Positions 30,497-41,065 of a stretch of 64,000 bases of DNA are shown piece after piece. Under the pieces are notes generated by a model. That model did no database searches, had not been told where the DNA came from, and worked only from the letters and a program-made list of their open reading frames with translations. Positions within the stretch are counted from its first letter, which is position 1; every line of letters begins with the position of its first letter. This DNA is from Lumbricus terrestris. Taxonomy: Eukaryota > Annelida > Clitellata > Crassiclitellata > Lumbricidae. The stretch is taken from contig OX457050.1 of NCBI GenBank assembly GCA_949752735.1, positions 44,746,284 through 44,810,283 on the forward strand, given 5' to 3'. The position numbers and the translations under genes were made by a program.

Positions 30497-31633
30497 TTAT
30501 TTGGCTTTTTCAAAAAACTCAGAAACAATTCTATCAATGGAATTTTCAAGAAAAAGAGATCTGAATCCCAAATGTCCTCCTTCCAGCATTACCAGACCTG
30601 TATTTTGATTGTTCATAATTGTACTTATAGGAATGACATCTGTTGGAATCACAGGATCATCATATGCAGATATAAAGAGCATAGGTTTAGATATTCTGCT
30701 AATATAGTTTACAGAACTCGACTCTTCATAAAATTTTTCCACTGAATCATATCCAAATAATTCTATAAATGAAGCATCAATATCTTCTATTCTCCATCCT
30801 TTCATATAAAGTCCTGTACTCCGTTTAATATAAAGTTTATAAAGAATAACCATAAGTAAGTACTTCAATGTCTTGACTATCGATTTTTTATCTGAAAAAT
30901 ATAAATTAAGGACTGTCCAGTTAAAAGGATTGCATATAGAACATGCAGCCTTTATACGATCATATTTATATTCTCCCATGAATTTTGCCAGTCGATTGGC
31001 TCCTAACGATACACCCAGTAAAGATAGTTCACCGGGATATTGTTCTAAGACATATTCAACCATCTGTTTAATTTCCGTAGTATCACCAATATGAGTGAAT
31101 TTTTTATACTTTTCGTCGTTTAAGGTTCCTTTTGAGTTGTAGCATATTACACGATAATTCATAGATAAAAATAGACGAGTCATACCTCGCATGCTACTGC
31201 ATTCTGAACTTCCATTAAGGCCATGCATTAAAATAATAGTTTCGGGTGGACTTTCCAGCAGCTTGTGAGACGAATGTTTATTATAGAATGTTGAATTCGA
31301 TAAACGAGATATTGTTCTTTGTATAAAAGCCATAAAAATATTTGTACTTTCATATGATTTTTGTGGTGTGAATATTTTTAAAATAATATATTGTTCTGGT
31401 TCAACATACAAACGAATTGTTTCAATTAAGTGTGGAGATGTGATCCGTAACGAAAAAAGATGAGGAATGATTGACTGTATAATTCCATCGAAAATTATGA
31501 AAGGAAAAATCAGGGGCATGTTAAGAGAAGAAATAAGCCTGCTCGTACTATGTATCTTTGGTCTATGTATTCTTGTAAAGTATCTAATGGCATAAATTGC
31601 AATAAACATTTTTAAGAGAAGCCCACTAACCAT
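30497..31633 (-). CDS. alpha/beta hydrolase, ABHD1/3 (YheT-like) family, copy 1
   Basis: A 378-residue membrane-anchored lipase-like hydrolase. A hydrophobic segment at the N-terminus (about 1-20) is a likely anchor. The fold shows ILMHGLNGSSE (oxyanion loop), the nucleophile elbow LLGVSLGANRL, the acid in FISAYDDPVIP and the histidine in LEGGHLGF, a complete triad in the order of the ABHD1/2/3-YheT group. These enzymes act on lipid esters; the substrate here is unknown. I chose ATG 31633, preceded by CATACCCATA (CCC box); the frame extends eight codons further only to a TTG. A same-strand paralogue follows at 32327-33547. Confidence 0.82.
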   Translation of the reverse strand: MVSGLLLKMFIAIYAIRYFTRIHRPKIHSTSRLISSLNMPLIFPFIIFDGIIQSIIPHLFSLRITSPHLIETIRLYVEPEQYIILKIFTPQKSYESTNIFMAFIQRTISRLSNSTFYNKHSSHKLLESPPETIILMHGLNGSSECSSMRGMTRLFLSMNYRVICYNSKGTLNDEKYKKFTHIGDTTEIKQMVEYVLEQYPGELSLLGVSLGANRLAKFMGEYKYDRIKAACSICNPFNWTVLNLYFSDKKSIVKTLKYLLMVILYKLYIKRSTGLYMKGWRIEDIDASFIELFGYDSVEKFYEESSSVNYISRISKPMLFISAYDDPVIPTDVIPISTIMNNQNTGLVMLEGGHLGFRSLFLENSIDRIVSEFFEKAK

Positions 31634-32326
31634 TATGGGTATGATGCCCAAAGACAAATTATAAAATTCAATTAACTAAAAAGTATTTGATAGTTTAGAT
31701 TTGACATGGTCTTGTATATTCCTTATATGGCAGTTGGACTTCTAAATTATTGAAATATAATTTTTATATTATTGATAAGCTATTAGATTATAAAATTTAT
31801 TATTGATAAAAGAATAAATGGTTTTGAAATATTAATCTTATGGTGATGTGTCATACAATGATATATTTGATTGCAATTTTATAAATATTTTTGTGTAAAA
31901 ATTTGATTTGAACTAGAACCACAATTTTAATAACTAACAATAATTTAGTAAATGGAGTATCCAACATCTATTGTTGTCAATGGATTTATTATCGAACATA
32001 ATTTTGGCCATATCAAAGTGCAAAATATTACAGTGCGAATGACGTCATCAAAAATGCTGTCAATATTCTCTAAATCATATACTTAAGTTTGCTTTACAAC
32101 AAATAAATTATATCCACCTCTTTAATAAACTATAATAATCAAAAACAAATATTTAGGCTATGTAAATAAAATAACGTATTTCATTATATATTAGAAACAT
32201 ATTATGGTAGAATTTGAACTACGGTTATATGAGAAACTTCAACAAACTGTCTTATAAATGTTCATATTCAGGTGTGTTCTCAAGAGAATATCTTACAAAT
32301 AGAATTGATTAAAAACATATAAACAA
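31634..32326. other. intergenic, nothing seen
   Basis: About 0.7 kb of AT-rich DNA between the two hydrolase paralogues. No frame, RNA or repeat recognised. Confidence 0.35.
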
Positions 32327-33547
32327 CTATGTAGCAATTTCATTGTTTATCTTAGAAAAAAATTCTTTTAGAAATCTGTCAAGAATACTTCCCATGAATA
32401 ATGATCTAAAGCCAAGGTGGCCACCTTTTATTAAAACAAGGCCTGTATTTGAGTTATTCATGATTTGTTCAACAGGAATAGCACTAATTGGAATCATAGG
32501 ATCATCTGAAGAAGATACAAAAAGTGTAGGCTTTTTTATGTTATGAATATAATTGACTGAACTCGAAGTATTATAGAATTCTTCTAAAGACGAAAATCCG
32601 AATCTTGAAAGCAGTTGAAGATCGATTTCCTGCGTTGTTTTTCCTTCTACAGATGCACCGGAAGTAGATTTTATGTATGTTTTGTATAATCTTAATGCAA
32701 ACATTCTCATGCATTTGATAAAAGGATTTTTACCGGAAAAGTGATCTATTAAATATTGCCAATCAAAAGGATTGCATATTGCACAAGCACCAGAAACTCG
32801 ATTTAGATCGACTGAAGATATCTCAGATTCTATGCCTCTTTTATGTTCATCTATATTATTGTTGGATACGCTTTTTGTATTTATATTTTTAATATCATTA
32901 TAATTTATATTGCCAGTAATACCATCCAATTCACCCATAAATTTAGTTAATCTATTTGCACCAAGCGATACACCAACGAGTGAAACACTGCCTTGGTAGC
33001 TACCCATAACATATTTAAGTGTTTTTTTGATATCATTCGTTTGTCCTATATGAGTAAACTTATAATATTTCTTTTCACTTAAAATGCCTCGTGAGTTATA
33101 ACATATCACACGATAATTCATAGATAAAAAGAGATTTGCCAGTGAACGTATTGTAGTACCTTCTGAACTTCCATTAAGACCATGTATAAGAACCATGTTG
33201 TGTGAAATGGATGCATCTGTGTATTGTTTTTTTAAGAATGGGATATAATGTAAAACGCTATTTTTCCAATATAAGGGAGTAAGAATTTTTAGGGAAATAA
33301 AAATACCAGATTCTACTTCTAACATATGAGAGGCAACTTTATGAGGTATTCGTATAGATACACGCATGATCAGTGGAATGACAGATTGAAAAAATCCACT
33401 GCAAATGATAAATGGGAATATATATGTCATACGCAAAGATTGTATTATTCGGTTGGTTGTGTATATCTTAGGGAGATATATTTGTCTGCAATAGAGGATT
33501 AAAATAAAAATGCCCATTATAAGAGAAATCTCTAAATCAAATTTCAT
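32327..33547 (-). CDS. alpha/beta hydrolase, ABHD1/3 (YheT-like) family, copy 2
   Basis: A 406-residue tandem paralogue of the gene at 30497-31633. It has the same N-terminal hydrophobic segment, VLIHGLNGSSE, the nucleophile elbow SLVGVSLGANRL, the acid in VSSSDDPMIP and the histidine in IKGGHLGF, so it should be active. It differs by an insertion of roughly 35-40 Asn/Ser-rich residues (NINYNDIKNINTKSVSNNN...) right after the GANRLTKFMGE segment, probably a surface loop near the active-site lid. ATG 33547 is directly preceded by ATTAACCC. The pair arose by tandem duplication. Confidence 0.82.
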   Translation of the reverse strand: MKFDLEISLIMGIFILILYCRQIYLPKIYTTNRIIQSLRMTYIFPFIICSGFFQSVIPLIMRVSIRIPHKVASHMLEVESGIFISLKILTPLYWKNSVLHYIPFLKKQYTDASISHNMVLIHGLNGSSEGTTIRSLANLFLSMNYRVICYNSRGILSEKKYYKFTHIGQTNDIKKTLKYVMGSYQGSVSLVGVSLGANRLTKFMGELDGITGNINYNDIKNINTKSVSNNNIDEHKRGIESEISSVDLNRVSGACAICNPFDWQYLIDHFSGKNPFIKCMRMFALRLYKTYIKSTSGASVEGKTTQEIDLQLLSRFGFSSLEEFYNTSSSVNYIHNIKKPTLFVSSSDDPMIPISAIPVEQIMNNSNTGLVLIKGGHLGFRSLFMGSILDRFLKEFFSKINNEIAT

Positions 33548-33856
33548 GGGTTAATAATAACTTATGATGAATATATTTGTTAAAAATATTAGTAAATCCA
33601 AAATCAAATCCAGTTGCATATTAAAGCATGTAGGTGTCGAACTCCGTGTTATTGAATTACGAAATAGCTTTCTATTTGTTGAATATTTGACTCATCATGA
33701 TTAATAAATACATTGAGATTTGAAATGTTTAACAGGGTTTAAACAAAAATTTAAACACACCACATATTTAACATTAATTAAATTCTATTGGCACATAGAA
33801 ACAATAATATTTATGACATCATTTTAAGGAATTTAAATAGGAAAGATGCATAAAGC
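33548..33856. other. divergent intergenic region
   Basis: 309 bp between divergent starts (hydrolase copy 2 and the kinase). It holds the CCC box of the hydrolase; no comparable box precedes the kinase ATG. Confidence 0.4.
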
Positions 33857-34738
33857 ATGGAAAACTATAAGTTCATAGAGAAGATTGGACGAGGCACACA
33901 TGGAACGACATATCTATTGAGGTCAGTGGAAGACAAGTCCTTTGTAGTATGCAAGTCTGTTGCAGGAAAGTATTCTAGACAAGCAAAAAGAGAAATTGTT
34001 ATTCTAGAAAAGCTGAATCATAGGCGAATTGTACGTATGATAAGCAGCTGTAAAATAGCAGAAAATATGTACATTCTTTTAGAATATGCAAATTATGGAA
34101 CTTTAGATTCTATGATTAAGTTCTTCATAAAAAATAAAATTAAACCTGGATTGCCTATGATATGGTCTGTTGCAGCACAGATATCAGATGCACTTTATTA
34201 TTTGCATTCACATTCAATTATACACAGAGACTTAAAACCATCAAATATTCTAGTTAATCGATCTATAGTACATGATTCAGATTATTTAGAATTTCGATTA
34301 TGTGATTTTAGTTTAAGTATTGAAACAGAAGGACCAATTAATAATAAACTTGTAATAGGTACGCCATACTATATGGCACCAGAAGTAGTAGGAAAGAAGC
34401 CATACGACACCAGAATTGATGTATGGGCACTCGGAGTAATTCTATATGAGCTTATTAATTTAGAAAGACCATTTATAGCAGAGACGCGTGATGTTTTATA
34501 TAAAAAGATTCTTAATGATGAGATTCATAAAAGCAAAATATCTTCTTCAGATGCAGCACTTAATCGCATAATAGAAGAATGTCTTAAAAAAGATGAAAGA
34601 GTATATTCTAAAGATATAGCAAGACATGAAAAAATACGATTGAGTCTTACTACATTAGAACTGAAGCAGAAGGAAATAAAAATTATTGAATTAGAGCAGC
34701 GAATCAAGGCAATTGAAGGAAAAACAAAGAACAATTAA
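33857..34738 (+). CDS. NIMA-like (NEK) serine/threonine kinase with DFS motif
   Basis: A 293-residue protein made up of one kinase domain plus a short C-terminal helix. IGRGTHGTTY (glycine loop, 11-19), K33 in FVVCKSV, the helix-C glutamate in AKREIVILEKL, HRDLKPSN (H123-N130), DFS (150-152) where DFG is usual, GTPYYMAPE and a DVWALGVILYEL helix. All catalytic residues are present except the DFG glycine. Helix-C and activation-segment features resemble NEK/Kin3 kinases. The last 30 residues (LELKQKEIKIIELEQRIKAI) form a coiled coil, typical of NEKs. Probable role in the cell cycle or spindle. No CCC box. Confidence 0.85.
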   Translation: MENYKFIEKIGRGTHGTTYLLRSVEDKSFVVCKSVAGKYSRQAKREIVILEKLNHRRIVRMISSCKIAENMYILLEYANYGTLDSMIKFFIKNKIKPGLPMIWSVAAQISDALYYLHSHSIIHRDLKPSNILVNRSIVHDSDYLEFRLCDFSLSIETEGPINNKLVIGTPYYMAPEVVGKKPYDTRIDVWALGVILYELINLERPFIAETRDVLYKKILNDEIHKSKISSSDAALNRIIEECLKKDERVYSKDIARHEKIRLSLTTLELKQKEIKIIELEQRIKAIEGKTKNN

Positions 34739-34805
34739 ATTATAATGATTAAAAACAAATCCTTGCGAAATTATTTTGAATTATATTTTTTATAGAAATG
34801 CATTT

Positions 34806-36863
34806 TTACAATATGGCAGAAAGTCTGTCTAATAAATATCTGAAGTTCTCTCTTGGTCGATTATTAGCAATAATTTCATTGATTTTTTCAATCATATATT
34901 TCACAGATTCTTTATTCCACGTACATTGAAATTTTGTTTTTTCTAAAATACTAAAATATACTTTTCTTTTTTCTATTTTTTCATAATCGGATGCTATATA
35001 GTTTAGAGTATTCTTGCATAGTAATTCATGAAGATCTAATGGAAGCCAGAACAGCACCTGATCAATAAATATAGTTTCATTTTTGGTGATTTCTTTAATA
35101 GTATCATTGCATATTTCAATCAAGTTAATCGCATTCTTAGGTAATTTAAAATATTCACAAAATAACAATCCTAGAAATTGTTGTATGTTTACATTTTCAG
35201 TAGTATAAAATACACAAAGCAAATTCTTAAGAAGAAACGATCGATTAATAATTTTTGATGCTAATAGTAGCTTCCCAAGTATAATTGTATAATTTTCATC
35301 AAGCGCATATTCTTCAGATTCTAGAAATTCTATGTATGAATAGCGTAGTTTGTTTAAAAGTACAAGATCAACAAGGCCTTCTACTACGTTTCTGGAACAA
35401 CTTAAATTTATATTGGAATTGGATGGTTCATGCAATATATTATTTTTTAAAATGGGTACATAAATCAAATATTTTTCTAAAACAGCAGTAAATGAAATAT
35501 CATTTAAATTTGTATGATTAAGTAGAAAATAATAACACCCTTTAAGGAATAGATTTTCATTCCATTGGATAGAAGAAGATAATAGCATTTCACTTACAAT
35601 GGCATTTTTAAGAGCTACTATTTGAGTCTCTACGTACGCACCGTCATATTTTTGCAAGAATTCAAGTGAAAAAAACGCAACAATCAGCATTTGGCATCGT
35701 AAATCTTGACAATCACTTAAAGCTCGTATGGCAGCTCCAATAAATTTGCAAAATCGATGCTCGTCTTTAAAATAAATGTGCTTTAATATTTTAAGAAGTT
35801 CAATATACGTATCAATATTTTCAGAATCACTTAAAAATTGTTCTTTAAGAAATCTCAGAACCTTTTTTTTATCTTCTTCTAAAACAAGATCATAAAATTT
35901 TAATAATCGAATTTCACCTTTTAGCAAAATATCATCAAGAGTTTCAAGGTGTAAGGCATCTCTACCATACATTTCCTCAATAAATTCATAGTACAATGCT
36001 AAGAAACAAGGCGTTTTTATATTTATATCTGTAGAACGTATAAGATACTCCTTAATAAGAGTTGTACATTCTTCAAAACGGGATTCTCTAAATGTTACTG
36101 TTTCTATAAAACTAAAAACAAATTGTTCTAAAGAAACATTTTCAAATAGAAATTTTCTAAGTTCGTTTGGTGCAAACTTAAATGACTTTCTTAATAGAAA
36201 TATTCGCATTTCTTCCATATCTTTTTGCTCTATAGAAAATAGAAGACATTTTTTAAAGATTCCTTCTTTATAGAAATATTCCCGTATAGAATCATCTGAA
36301 TCTATACATCTTTCTAATACAGCTCGTATGGTTGTATGATCAACCACAATTTCTTTTAAAACCGCTTTTCTTACAGATGCATCTGAATCGTACCTCAATA
36401 CATCCTTAAGAACACTCTTTAAAAGAAGACCGCTTTTATTTAATGACTCCTGTTGATATTTCATACATATCTTAACACATTCTCTTCTAACCGATTTTTC
36501 TCTATCAAAAAGACAAGTTGATATTGCAATAATATCAATTTTAACATCCTGTATTTTTAGAATCATATAAATGTGATACAATGAATTTTTTCGTGCCTTA
36601 ATAGACTTGGAACTGCAAAATTTTGACAGATAGTCTGCTAGTGATTGTATTATGTTGATATATCCCTCTTTTTTAAGTTTTTTAAGGATTCGTTCTACGA
36701 ATGAAGTGACAGTCACATTTCTAGATGATACAAGAATCACGTTTAATACATCTAGAAATGAATCGTTGCACGTTATCCAGTACACCGCATCTTCTAAAAA
36801 ATTGTCTTTTGGCTTATCTGCCTGTATTCCATTGAATATGTGCATAAGGGAATTGCTATGCAT
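34806..36863 (-). CDS. condensin subunit G (Cnd3/Ycg1)-like HEAT protein
   Basis: A 685-residue all-helical protein of about 15 HEAT-type repeats. The N-terminal third resembles condensin CAP-G: an initial helix pair, LYHIYMILKIQDVKIDIIAI..DREKSVRRECVKI, then LKDVLRYDSDASVRKAVLKEI (family: CLLLxDKDxxVRxxACxxL, LxxLLxxDPsxEVRRAVL). That would make it the HEAT subunit that holds DNA in the condensin ring with the kleisin. It is shorter than the roughly 1000 residues of fungal CAP-G, as expected for a reduced genome. Other HEAT proteins cannot be excluded. ATG 36863 has ATAACCCTTCAC upstream (CCC box). Confidence 0.6.
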   Translation of the reverse strand: MHSNSLMHIFNGIQADKPKDNFLEDAVYWITCNDSFLDVLNVILVSSRNVTVTSFVERILKKLKKEGYINIIQSLADYLSKFCSSKSIKARKNSLYHIYMILKIQDVKIDIIAISTCLFDREKSVRRECVKICMKYQQESLNKSGLLLKSVLKDVLRYDSDASVRKAVLKEIVVDHTTIRAVLERCIDSDDSIREYFYKEGIFKKCLLFSIEQKDMEEMRIFLLRKSFKFAPNELRKFLFENVSLEQFVFSFIETVTFRESRFEECTTLIKEYLIRSTDINIKTPCFLALYYEFIEEMYGRDALHLETLDDILLKGEIRLLKFYDLVLEEDKKKVLRFLKEQFLSDSENIDTYIELLKILKHIYFKDEHRFCKFIGAAIRALSDCQDLRCQMLIVAFFSLEFLQKYDGAYVETQIVALKNAIVSEMLLSSSIQWNENLFLKGCYYFLLNHTNLNDISFTAVLEKYLIYVPILKNNILHEPSNSNINLSCSRNVVEGLVDLVLLNKLRYSYIEFLESEEYALDENYTIILGKLLLASKIINRSFLLKNLLCVFYTTENVNIQQFLGLLFCEYFKLPKNAINLIEICNDTIKEITKNETIFIDQVLFWLPLDLHELLCKNTLNYIASDYEKIEKRKVYFSILEKTKFQCTWNKESVKYMIEKINEIIANNRPRENFRYLLDRLSAIL

Positions 36864-37064
36864 GTGAAGGGTTATTATTGAAACAAATATATTTATAACC
36901 CAACTAATTATGAATAAATTACACAGCGAACATAAAATAATTATACTAAGTATGAAGTTATATGCAATATATCATTCATCAAAATACCATACAAACATGC
37001 TGTATTGTCATTTCAATTTATAATTTAATAGGTAAAATATTTAAAAGTATAAAATAAAAGATAT

Positions 37065-38339
37065 TTAAATTTCATCAAAATCTACAAACTCTTTAAGTAC
37101 GTCAGGAACCTTAATAACTCCATCTTCTTGATAGTTCTCTACGATACAGCAAAGCGCACGTTGAACAGCACAGAGCGTTCCGTTAAGCATATGCACAAAC
37201 GCAGGTTTTTGCTTATCACTACTAAATCCGTAGTATACACATAAATTTCTGGATTGATAATCAGTACAATTCGAGCAGCTTACCAATTCTCTGTACTTCT
37301 GGGAATATGGGAACCAAGCTTCTAAGTCATATTTCTTAGCTGCCGCATCATTGAGTTCTCCAGACGCAATATTTACCACTCGATATGGAAGATTAAGAGA
37401 TTGATAGAATTCTTCTGCTGTGCTAATAAGTTTGTCGTGCATTGCACTCGAATCTTCAGGCTTGCAGATAACAAATTGCTCTATCTTTTCAAACTGATGC
37501 ACTCTAAAAATACCTGCATTGTCCTTTCCATAGGCACCTGCTTCTTTTCGAAAACATAAAGATTCACCTGCAATATATTTAGGAAGATCAGAATCTACAA
37601 GATGTTTGTTGGCATACAATGCAGTCAATGGTTGCTCAGATGTTGCAATAAGATACAAATCATCCTCTACTTTATACAATTGCTCATCAAATTCAGAAAG
37701 TTGGGCAGTCTCTTTCATGACGCTCTTTCGCATCATAACAGGTGTTTGAACCTGCGTATATCCTTTTTTTGTCAAAAATCTCAGGGCGTAAAATTTTAAT
37801 GCAGTTGCAAGCATGGCCATTTTTCCTTCGAGATAGAAACCACGATGGCCCATAACGGCTGATCCAGCATCTGCATTGGTAAAAGATGCCATCAACTCAT
37901 TAAAAGGAGTCTTCTTGATAACGCATCCTTCGTCATTAAATGTCCTAAGAATTACATTGCCATCTTCAGTTTTACAGACAGGAACATCATTTTCTATCAC
38001 ATTTCCAATGCTATGGAGAAGAGTAGAAATTTCTTCATCTAAACGAGCAATTTCTTTTGAAAGACGATCTGTTTTGTCAGAAAGATCAGTTCTAAGAAAC
38101 TGCATGGCAATTTCTTTTGCGTCTTCGTTCTTTGTCCTGTTTTTAATTGCAGCAGCAATTAATTTTTGGTTGCTATTGATTTCTCTATTGGTGCCTTCCA
38201 TTTCTATTAAAAGCTCACGTTTCTGTGAATCAAGCCCGGCTACTGTATCGACGACTGTAGAATCTTTAAATCTGTTGTTTTCGCTCTTTTTAATAGCTTC
38301 TCTGGATTGTTCATCTCTTAACAGGCGCAAATCAATCAT
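37065..38339 (-). CDS. SERS: seryl-tRNA synthetase, cytosolic
   Basis: A 424-residue class II synthetase that charges tRNA-Ser. MIDLRLLRDEQSREAIKKSE matches the family start and opens the long antiparallel coiled coil (residues 25-115) that grips the tRNA variable arm. The catalytic domain has VQTPVMMRKSVMKETAQL (motif 1 region), FRKEAGAYGKDNAGIFRVHQF (motif 2) and LNGTLCAVQRALCCIVENYQ (motif 3). The length is slightly below the fungal norm (about 460). I chose ATG 38339, with TTTGTCCCAT before it (CCC box); the longer frame starts at TTG. Confidence 0.95.
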   Translation of the reverse strand: MIDLRLLRDEQSREAIKKSENNRFKDSTVVDTVAGLDSQKRELLIEMEGTNREINSNQKLIAAAIKNRTKNEDAKEIAMQFLRTDLSDKTDRLSKEIARLDEEISTLLHSIGNVIENDVPVCKTEDGNVILRTFNDEGCVIKKTPFNELMASFTNADAGSAVMGHRGFYLEGKMAMLATALKFYALRFLTKKGYTQVQTPVMMRKSVMKETAQLSEFDEQLYKVEDDLYLIATSEQPLTALYANKHLVDSDLPKYIAGESLCFRKEAGAYGKDNAGIFRVHQFEKIEQFVICKPEDSSAMHDKLISTAEEFYQSLNLPYRVVNIASGELNDAAAKKYDLEAWFPYSQKYRELVSCSNCTDYQSRNLCVYYGFSSDKQKPAFVHMLNGTLCAVQRALCCIVENYQEDGVIKVPDVLKEFVDFDEI

Positions 38340-38517
38340 ATGGGACAAATTTTTATTTAATAGCTTTTAATAATTCGTAATTCAAGGACTTATTAATTCA
38401 AATGATCTATCAACATACATTAAAAAACAAGAAAGCCAATATATTTTAAAAGTCATCAAAAAATTATTAAGAGAAATAATAAAACAATGATATTTATAAA
38501 AACTTTATGATAATTTT

Positions 38518-40698
38518 TTATAGAACTTCTTTTGCTTCAGAATTTGCTATTATTAAAGAAATGCATTCATCGACACTTGCATCTTCAATATTTTCTAAAA
38601 TGTACTTTTTCTTAAGCAATTCTCTCAACAAAGTAATATTAGTAGCACCAGCACTCCTTTCCATCTGTTCAAGTTGTTTGTTTGTTTCTTCAGAAACATT
38701 TTCATTTGGTAAAATTGTTATTTTGTATTTTTCACTTATAAGTACAATTATTTTGCTTATTAAGGAGCCTTCTTTGTTTACAGGCTCTTCGGTCTTATCT
38801 TTTATAGAAACATTTTTAGGTTCATTTTCTTTTATAGTTTCTAACTTTCGTTTCTTTTCAATTTCCATGGCCACTTTCATTTTAATCATTCTTGTTCTAA
38901 ATTCGTGGGTTTTGTCGGCTGCATGCTGAAATTCTTCTAAAAATGTCTTGTTTTCTGCACCGATTTCTTTAAGTTCTTCGGGAAATTCATTAGTTAATTT
39001 TGTAAGTGTTTTTTCGAATTGCGCCAGTGTGCTTTTTAAAAGTACATAATTGGAATGTATAGCTTTATTTTTGGCTTCTAAGACACGATATTGATTCAAG
39101 ATTGCAGATGCTTTTGTGTATATTTCAGGTATATATTCTGTTTTCTCAAACACCTCTCTGCTTTCATTTATAAGTAAATTCAATGGTCCTATTTCTTCGG
39201 GGGTTAAGAATTCAAAATTTACTTCTTTAATAAGCTCTTGTGTTTTTTTGATCTTTTGATATCTGCTATTTAAGACAGAAAATGAATAGTCTATAATACA
39301 TGGTTCTTCCATATCCGGATCTTCTACCTTAAATGTATTATATTCAAGATTTCCTTTAAAAATACTATCATTCTTGGTTTTTACAACATTCAAAAGATCA
39401 CTTTTATCATAATAATCGCTTATTATATAAATTCGACCGGAGATATCTTTTATCTCAACCATCTCCTCTATTTTTACATTTGCAAATGAAATTATTTCAG
39501 ATAGATCAAATTTCAATTCATCTATTACGCCAATCTTCTTTTTGTTTTTATCAAACACATCAATACCTACAAACATACTGGATTTGAAGTTTTTACAAAT
39601 TGCTCTATATATTTCTCTTCTAATATTGCTTACATCTACATATCTAGTTTCCTCAAAAGTTTGGGGCATATTTATATTATTTTGTTCAATTAAAATATTT
39701 TCTATATTCGAAGTATTATCATCCGTTTTTGAGCTTGCTATAACAGCATATTCGAGTGGAACACAAATACAATCCAGTTTAGACTTAACAGCATGCAATA
39801 ACATGGCGTCAATGGCATCATCAATAATCTTATCGGATTTGACCCCAACAAGGATTTCTCTGCTAAGTACTTTGATTTTATTTTCATTAAATTCAAAAAT
39901 ACTTTTTACAACGCTTGATCCTCTGAAATTCAATACTGTAAAGCTTGTTTGTTCGGGATAAGCCATTGCTATTGAAAATGCCGCCGACGTACTTTCTGGG
40001 ATAACGTATGCATTAAATTTTGAAGCGCCTGCTGCAATTGCTTTTTTGGTCTCTTTGGTGTAATAGTCTCTTACACTAATAAATGCACTTTGAGGCTTTA
40101 ATCTTGTCTCAATAACCGAATCCAAATAAAATCGAAGCGCAATTGGAAGAGATACTTTTGTACCATAAATTGTTGGTAAAGTATCTATGATCTCTTTACT
40201 TGCCGACTCTTTATTCATAGTCTTTTTGCAATTCTTATTAAGAATTTTATCAAAGCTGGCATTGTTTCCTTTTTTTAATTCACTTTCACATTCTTCAATC
40301 AATTTCGTTAACGTTTCCTCATTTAATTCGTCTGTACCGTTCATATTTGGTTTTTCTAGTGTTGACTGACTTATAGAACCATGTGATTGTTGTGCAAAAT
40401 ACTTTGATATGTGCACCAATGGATTTTTTTCTTCAAAAATTTTATAGAAATCTGTAATTGTAGACAAAGATGAATAGTCAACAGCTTTAAGAGATAGTGA
40501 GTTGTTGAAATCCAATGCATTTTTCTTGATATATTTTGGGGTTGTGCGTGTCATTGTGGATCCCTCCATATATACGGGTGTTCTTGAAAGTTCTATGCTT
40601 AGTATAATGTTTGATGCATACATTCCATCTAAAATTGACCAAAACATAAATTTATGGGCAAAATAAACAAACTTATTTATAAAGCCAAATTTTAACAT
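38518..40698 (-). CDS. Hsp70-superfamily chaperone, Hsp110/Grp170-like, divergent
   Basis: A 726-residue protein. The N-terminus is hydrophobic (about 5-27, FINKFVYFAHKFMFWSILDG), a likely ER signal peptide. The Hsp70 fold is seen in SAFISVRDYYTKETKKAIAAGA (family: PAYFxxxQRxAxxxAA), VIPESTSAA (family: INEPTAAA) and VKSKLDCICVPLEY. The nucleotide loops are abnormal: NIILSIELSRT in place of GIDLGTT, and NFRGSS (257-262) in place of DLGGGT. ATP hydrolysis is therefore doubtful. A long helical C-terminus resembles Hsp110/Grp170 (Lhs1), the ER nucleotide-exchange factor. No KDEL-like end. No CCC box. Confidence 0.68.
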   Translation of the reverse strand: MLKFGFINKFVYFAHKFMFWSILDGMYASNIILSIELSRTPVYMEGSTMTRTTPKYIKKNALDFNNSLSLKAVDYSSLSTITDFYKIFEEKNPLVHISKYFAQQSHGSISQSTLEKPNMNGTDELNEETLTKLIEECESELKKGNNASFDKILNKNCKKTMNKESASKEIIDTLPTIYGTKVSLPIALRFYLDSVIETRLKPQSAFISVRDYYTKETKKAIAAGASKFNAYVIPESTSAAFSIAMAYPEQTSFTVLNFRGSSVVKSIFEFNENKIKVLSREILVGVKSDKIIDDAIDAMLLHAVKSKLDCICVPLEYAVIASSKTDDNTSNIENILIEQNNINMPQTFEETRYVDVSNIRREIYRAICKNFKSSMFVGIDVFDKNKKKIGVIDELKFDLSEIISFANVKIEEMVEIKDISGRIYIISDYYDKSDLLNVVKTKNDSIFKGNLEYNTFKVEDPDMEEPCIIDYSFSVLNSRYQKIKKTQELIKEVNFEFLTPEEIGPLNLLINESREVFEKTEYIPEIYTKASAILNQYRVLEAKNKAIHSNYVLLKSTLAQFEKTLTKLTNEFPEELKEIGAENKTFLEEFQHAADKTHEFRTRMIKMKVAMEIEKKRKLETIKENEPKNVSIKDKTEEPVNKEGSLISKIIVLISEKYKITILPNENVSEETNKQLEQMERSAGATNITLLRELLKKKYILENIEDASVDECISLIIANSEAKEVL

Positions 40699-41065
40699 TT
40701 TGATTTATAAAAATAAGCAAATTTAGCTTTGGATAGTCACATGCAATTATTTGATAAGTTTAAGCATAATTGCTGAGATAATTAATGACAATCCAATAAT
40801 TGCTGAACTTAACAAAGGTAGATTTTAACTTCTCTGCTTAGGTAGAATATAATGCTTCTTTCATGTATTAGAAAGTTTATTTTTCTTGTGTAATATTGTG
40901 TCGAAAATATATCTGATAATTCGATACTTAAGTAAAGATATTTTCTTTTTGAAACTTATAATGTTGTGTGGTGTAAGAACTTGTTGATCATGGTTTTTTG
41001 GTATAAACTTTAGCAATAAATTGGTATGTACTTTCTAAGTTAAGAAATAATTTACCATATAATAA
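40699..41065. other. divergent intergenic region
   Basis: 367 bp between the divergent chaperone and 6PGL starts. AT-rich, with no repeat and no strong CCC box. TTTACCAT lies 12 bp before the 6PGL ATG. Confidence 0.35.
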
